Shown here: positions 5,391 to 8,670 of the stretch, in pieces | How positions within the stretch are numbered: position 1 is the stretch's first letter | Layout of the letters: each line of letters starts with the position of its first letter | Source: an uncultured Bacilli bacterium | GTDB lineage: Bacteria; Bacillota_I; Bacilli_A; RF39; UBA660 | Direction: 5' to 3' | DNA: 8,670 bases | Assembly (NCBI GenBank): GCA_934130045.1 | Contig: CAKOXI010000037.1 | Location: 1-8,670, forward strand | Notes under the pieces: model-generated | Databases searched by the model: none | What the model was told of the DNA's origin: nothing | Seen by the model: the letters and a program-made list of their open reading frames with translations, nothing else | Position numbers and translations under genes: made by a program

Positions 5391-7781
5391 ATGTATGATT
5401 TTAAAAAAATAGAAGAAAAGTGGCAAAATTATTGGGAAGAAAATAAAACCTTTAAAACAGATATTTGGAATTTTTCTAAACCAAAGTATTATGCATTAGA
5501 CATGTTTCCATATCCATCAGGACAAGGTTTACATGTAGGACATCCTGAGGGTTATACTGCGACTGATATAGTTTCACGTATGAAACGTATGCAAGGGTAT
5601 AATGTGTTACACCCAATGGGGTTTGATTCTTTTGGACTACCTGCTGAACAATACGCAATTAAAACGGGAAATCATCCAGGAGGATTTACTAAGAAAAATA
5701 TAGAAACATTTACAAAACAATTAAAAATGTTGGGTTTCTCATTTGATTGGGATAGACAAATTTCAACTTGTGATCCAAAATTTTATAAATGGACACAATG
5801 GATTTTTAAAAAACTTTATGAAGATGGTTTAGCAAAATGTGTTGATATGCCAGTTAATTGGTGTGAAGAATTAGGAACTGTTTTAGCTAATGATGAAATT
5901 ATAAATGGTAAAAGTGAACGTGGTGGATATCCAGTTGTTAGAAAAAATATGAAACAGTGGGTAATTGATATTCCTTCTTATGCAGAACGTTTACTTGACG
6001 GATTAAATGAAATTGATTGGCCAGAATCTACAAAAGAAATGCAAAGAAATTGGATAGGAAAATCAGTTGGAGCTCAAGTTAATTTTAAAGTTAATAATAG
6101 TGATTTAAATTTTACAGTATTTACAACTAGACCTGATACTTTATTTGGAGCAACTTATTGTGTACTAGCTCCAGAACATGAATTAGTTAATTTAATTACA
6201 ACAGATGAACAAAAAGAAGCTGTTGAGTCTTATAAAAAAATGTGTGCTAGTAAATCAGATTTAGAAAGAACAGAGCTAAACAAAGAAAAAACTGGTGTAT
6301 TTACTGGAAGCTTTGCAATTAATCCAGTTAATAATAAACTAATTCCAATTTGGATAGCTGATTATGTACTTTCTAGCTATGGAACAGGCGCTATTATGGC
6401 TGTTCCTGCTCATGATGAAAGAGATTTTGAATTTGCTAAAAATTTCAATCTTGAAATTATTCCTGTAATTGAGTGTAGTGAACCATTAGAGTGTGCTTAT
6501 ACCCTAGATGGAATTCATATTAATTCTAGTTTTTTAAATGGTTTAAATAAAAGTGAAGCAATAGATAAAATGATTAATTGGCTTGAAGAAAATAAAATTG
6601 GAACTAAAAAGGTAAATTATCGTATTCGTGAATGGATTTTTGCTCGTCAAAGATACTGGGGTGAGCCTATTCCTATCGTTTATTTTTCTGATGGAACAAG
6701 TAAAGCTTTAAGTGATTCTGAATTACCATTAGTTTTACCTGAACTTGAAGATTACAAAGGAAAAAATGGTTGTGCACCACTAGAAAATGCTAGTGAGTGG
6801 AAATATACTATAGTTGATGGTAAAAAAGCCAAAAGAGAAACTAATACAATGCCTGGAAGTGCAGGATCAAGTTGGTATTTCTTAAGATATATTGATCCAG
6901 ATAATGATAATGAATTAGCAAATAAAGAATTATTAGATCATTGGATGCCAGTTGATCTTTACATGGGTGGACCAGAACATGCTGTAGGACATTTACTATA
7001 TTCAAGATTTTGGAATAATTATTTATTTGATAAAGGATATGTTGGTGTTAAAGAACCATTTAAAAAATTACGTCATCAAGGTATGATATTAGGATCAAAT
7101 GGTGAAAAAATGAGTAAATCCAAAGGTAATGTTGTAAATCCTGACGATATGGTAAAGCAATATGGTGCAGATTCTCTTAGACTTTATGAAATGTTTATGG
7201 GACCTATTGATGCTGCAAAACCTTGGGATCCATTTGGAATAGAAGGATCTAAAAAATTCTTAGAGAGAGTTTTTAGACTTTATACTGAAGAAAATAAAAT
7301 AAAAGATGAAGCAAATAGTAATCTTGAAAAAATTTATCATCAAACTGTAAAAAAAGTTACAGAAGATTATGAAAATATGAATTTTAATACAGCTATTAGT
7401 CAAATGATGATTTTTATAAATGCTGTTTACAAGGAAAATATTTTTCCACTTGAATATGCACTAAATTTCTTAAAAATTTTAAATCCAATTTGTCCACATA
7501 TTACAGAAGAATTATGGCAAATGTTAGGTAACAATGATACTATTACTTATGAACCATGGCCTATTTTTGATATTAATAAAACAATAGAAGAAAAATATCA
7601 AATGGTTGTTCAAGTTAATGGTAAGGTTAGAGGTAAAATTGAAATAGATACCAATACTTCTAAAGAAGAAATGGAAAAATTAGCATTAGAAATAGACAAT
7701 GTAAAGAAATTTATTGATGGAAAAGAAATTGTTAAAATTATTACAATTCAATCTAAAATTGTAAATATTGTTGTAAAATAA
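5391..7781 (+). CDS. leuS: Leucyl-tRNA synthetase
   Basis: A 796-residue class I leucyl-tRNA synthetase that charges tRNA-Leu with leucine in the cytoplasm; length matches B. subtilis LeuRS (804). Landmarks: HVGH (48-51, the HIGH ATP-binding motif within YPSGQGLHVGHPEGY); the CP1 editing domain with the threonine-rich TTRPDT (245-250) and GTGAIMAVPAHDERD containing the conserved editing Asp342, so proofreading should be active; the EWIFARQRYWGEPIPI segment; GGPEHAVGHLLYSRFW; and KMSKS (573-577). The C-terminal tRNA-binding parts include MVVQVNGKVRGKIEI. The zinc-knuckle cysteines of some LeuRSs are absent apart from one, as in Bacillus enzymes. The ATG has an AAGGAAGAAGG ribosome site inside the preceding gene, two bases upstream of which that gene stops. 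Expression is controlled by the leucine T-box. Confidence 0.98.
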   Translation: MYDFKKIEEKWQNYWEENKTFKTDIWNFSKPKYYALDMFPYPSGQGLHVGHPEGYTATDIVSRMKRMQGYNVLHPMGFDSFGLPAEQYAIKTGNHPGGFTKKNIETFTKQLKMLGFSFDWDRQISTCDPKFYKWTQWIFKKLYEDGLAKCVDMPVNWCEELGTVLANDEIINGKSERGGYPVVRKNMKQWVIDIPSYAERLLDGLNEIDWPESTKEMQRNWIGKSVGAQVNFKVNNSDLNFTVFTTRPDTLFGATYCVLAPEHELVNLITTDEQKEAVESYKKMCASKSDLERTELNKEKTGVFTGSFAINPVNNKLIPIWIADYVLSSYGTGAIMAVPAHDERDFEFAKNFNLEIIPVIECSEPLECAYTLDGIHINSSFLNGLNKSEAIDKMINWLEENKIGTKKVNYRIREWIFARQRYWGEPIPIVYFSDGTSKALSDSELPLVLPELEDYKGKNGCAPLENASEWKYTIVDGKKAKRETNTMPGSAGSSWYFLRYIDPDNDNELANKELLDHWMPVDLYMGGPEHAVGHLLYSRFWNNYLFDKGYVGVKEPFKKLRHQGMILGSNGEKMSKSKGNVVNPDDMVKQYGADSLRLYEMFMGPIDAAKPWDPFGIEGSKKFLERVFRLYTEENKIKDEANSNLEKIYHQTVKKVTEDYENMNFNTAISQMMIFINAVYKENIFPLEYALNFLKILNPICPHITEELWQMLGNNDTITYEPWPIFDINKTIEEKYQMVVQVNGKVRGKIEIDTNTSKEEMEKLALEIDNVKKFIDGKEIVKIITIQSKIVNIVVK

Positions 7782-7792
7782 TTGGAGGTTTT

Positions 7793-8425
7793 ATGAAGCT
7801 TTCTGTATCTATATTATCTATAAAGGAAAATTTAAAAGAAAATATCAAAAAGTTATGTGATTTAAAAATTGATTATTTACATTTGGATATAATGGATGGC
7901 AAATTTGTTCCTAATAAAACATGGACAATTGATGAATTAAAGCCTATTTTACCTATGTCTAGTAAACCATTTGATGTCCATTTAATGGTAAATGATTTAG
8001 ACAAATATATAAATGAATATATTTCAATAAATCCTCTTTATATTACTTTTCACATTGAAGCATCATGTGATATAAAAAAGTATATTAATTTAGTTAAAAA
8101 AAATAATATAAATGTAGGTATTTCAATTAAACCTGATACTAATATTGATAAAATTATTCCATATTTAAAATATGTAGATTTAGTACTCGTTATGTCAGTT
8201 AATCCTGGTTTTGGAGGACAAAAATTTATTGAGGAAACTTCAAGTAGAATTGATTATTTATATGAGTATAGAAAAGAAAATAATCTCAAATATAAAATTG
8301 AAGTTGATGGTGGAGTAAATAATGTTACTATTAATAAGTGTAATAAAGCCGATATAGTAGTGGTTGGTAGTTATATAACGTGTAATGATTATGAAGAAAG
8401 TATTAAAAATTTGAATTTAAATTAA
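7793..8425 (+). CDS. rpe: Ribulose-phosphate 3-epimerase
   Basis: A 210-residue TIM-barrel enzyme that interconverts ribulose 5-phosphate and xylulose 5-phosphate in the pentose phosphate pathway. All expected motifs are seen: SVSIL at the N-terminus (APSIL in most), YLHLDIMDGKFVPN with metal ligands His30 and Asp32, FDVHLMV with His63, the mobile loop VMSVNPGFGGQKF (133-145), and EVDGGV with the catalytic Asp172. The C-terminal phosphate-binding segment ADIVVVGSYIT follows; GSxIF is more usual there. ATG start with GGAGG at 7784-7788, 11 bases after leuS, so it is probably co-transcribed with leuS under the leucine T-box. In many Firmicutes rpe lies beside rsgA and thiN instead; this placement is unusual. 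Related sugar-phosphate epimerases such as AlsE are a less likely identity. Confidence 0.95.
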   Translation: MKLSVSILSIKENLKENIKKLCDLKIDYLHLDIMDGKFVPNKTWTIDELKPILPMSSKPFDVHLMVNDLDKYINEYISINPLYITFHIEASCDIKKYINLVKKNNINVGISIKPDTNIDKIIPYLKYVDLVLVMSVNPGFGGQKFIEETSSRIDYLYEYRKENNLKYKIEVDGGVNNVTINKCNKADIVVVGSYITCNDYEESIKNLNLN

Positions 8426-8462
8426 AAAGCACCTGAAGTTTTTTCTTCAAAGTGCTTTTTTT
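8426..8462 (+). terminator. Intrinsic terminator after rpe
   Basis: A strong hairpin: AAAAAGCAC (8424-8432) pairs with GTGCTTTTT (8452-8460), and TGAAG (8434-8438) pairs with CTTCA (8445-8449), with a small internal mismatch and a 6-T loop. A T run ends at 8462. The A run on the left arm lets the same hairpin act on the - strand too, which would suit a convergent gene downstream. Confidence 0.9.
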
Positions 8463-8483
8463 AGAAATACGAGGGGAAATAAT

Positions 8484-8552
8484 ATGAATTATAGAAATTT
8501 AATTTCTATACTATATAATATTCTGAATTTAAATTTTTTTATTTATATATAA
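8484..8552 (+). CDS. Possible 22-residue peptide ORF or remnant
   Basis: An ATG preceded by GAGGGG (8471-8476) at good distance opens a 22-codon frame rich in Asn, Ile, Leu, Phe and Tyr (MNYRNLISILYNILNLNFFIY and one more Ile). The peptide would be hydrophobic. The ribosome site is as good as those of real genes in the window, but no promoter is clear between it and the rpe terminator, and the frame contains a long palindrome. It may be a true small peptide, the broken start of a lost gene, or chance in AT-rich DNA. Confidence 0.25.
   Translation: MNYRNLISILYNILNLNFFIYI
8490..8510. repeat. 21-base interrupted palindrome
   Basis: Two perfect 10-base arms (TATAGAAATT and AATTTCTATA) flank a single central T. 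No T run follows on either strand, so it is not an ordinary terminator. It could be a dimeric regulator's operator or a small RNA hairpin, but AT-rich DNA makes chance palindromes fairly likely. Confidence 0.45.
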
Positions 8553-8555
8553 CTA

Positions 8556-8669
8556 TCAATAATGGAAAAATCTATTAGTTTTTTTCTTTATTCCATGACT
8601 TTCTAAGCTTTTACAAGTATTTTCTGTAAATTTCTTTAAAAAGTTATAAAATAACTTAAAATTATGACT
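8556..8669 (-). CDS. Possible 3' end of a convergent gene, truncated by the window edge
   Basis: On the - strand one frame is open from the window edge for 37 codons to a TGA (bases 8556-8558). It contains no ATG and reads as a mixed, basic, soluble-looking sequence (for example KKFTENTCKSLESHGIKKK, then TNRFFHY). I do not recognise it. Its composition looks more protein-like than the other frames here, and the bidirectional hairpin at 8426-8462 could serve it as a terminator. A run this long could still arise by chance. Confidence 0.3.
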   Translation of the reverse strand, partial: SHNFKLFYNFLKKFTENTCKSLESHGIKKKTNRFFHY

Positions 8670-8670
8670 T

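Noticed and set aside
5085..5426. Long open frame on the - strand opposite the small membrane protein
   Set aside because: It is the antisense shadow of the membrane protein gene; the + strand frame has a ribosome site, operon context and normal topology.
8412..8535. 12-base direct repeat TGAATTTAAATT at 8412-8423 and 8524-8535, possible duplication or attachment site
   Set aside because: The repeat is pure low-complexity AT-rich sequence apart from one G, and no integrase or element lies between the copies.

Overview
The window is very AT-rich and uses the standard bacterial code. TGA ends yabG, yabP and yabQ exactly where the protein families end, and Trp is encoded by TGG throughout, so this is not a code-4 mycoplasma. 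Strong AGGAGG-type ribosome sites, a T-box tRNA sensor and a set of endospore genes point to a low-GC Firmicute (Bacilli- or Clostridia-like, perhaps an uncultured gut lineage). The species cannot be named from the sequence.

Bases 1-2301 hold a compact sporulation and division block, all on the + strand: a 5'-truncated yabG (spore coat protease), veg, spoVG, then yabP-yabQ (spore cortex) and a divIC/ftsB-type divisome gene. In Bacillus subtilis these genes sit in two separate parts of the origin-proximal region; here they are packed together without the intervening genes. The regulatory signals visible are a sigma-A-like promoter before spoVG, a small AT-rich terminator after it, a possible sigma-E-type -10 element before yabP, and a possible vegetative promoter inside yabQ for divIC.

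Bases 2317-4749 encode a large cytoplasmic GH31 glycoside hydrolase, 15 bases after divIC. Its nucleophile aspartate is present, but the usual acid/base aspartate position appears to be lysine.

Bases 4768-8462 form a second transcription unit: a near-consensus extended -10 promoter, a leucine T-box leader (specifier CUU), a small three-helix membrane protein of unknown function, leuS, rpe and a strong intrinsic terminator. Charging of tRNA-Leu should therefore control the unknown membrane protein and the pentose-phosphate epimerase together with leucyl-tRNA synthetase.

Bases 8463-8670 hold little that is certain: a 22-codon ORF with a good ribosome site, an almost perfect palindrome inside it, and what may be the 3' end of a gene on the - strand running out of the window. 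No mobile element, CRISPR array, tRNA or rRNA was seen. No wholly new multi-gene system is evident. The best leads are the GH31 active-site change, the two-helix DivIC-like protein, the T-box-controlled unknown gene, and the broken start of yabG.
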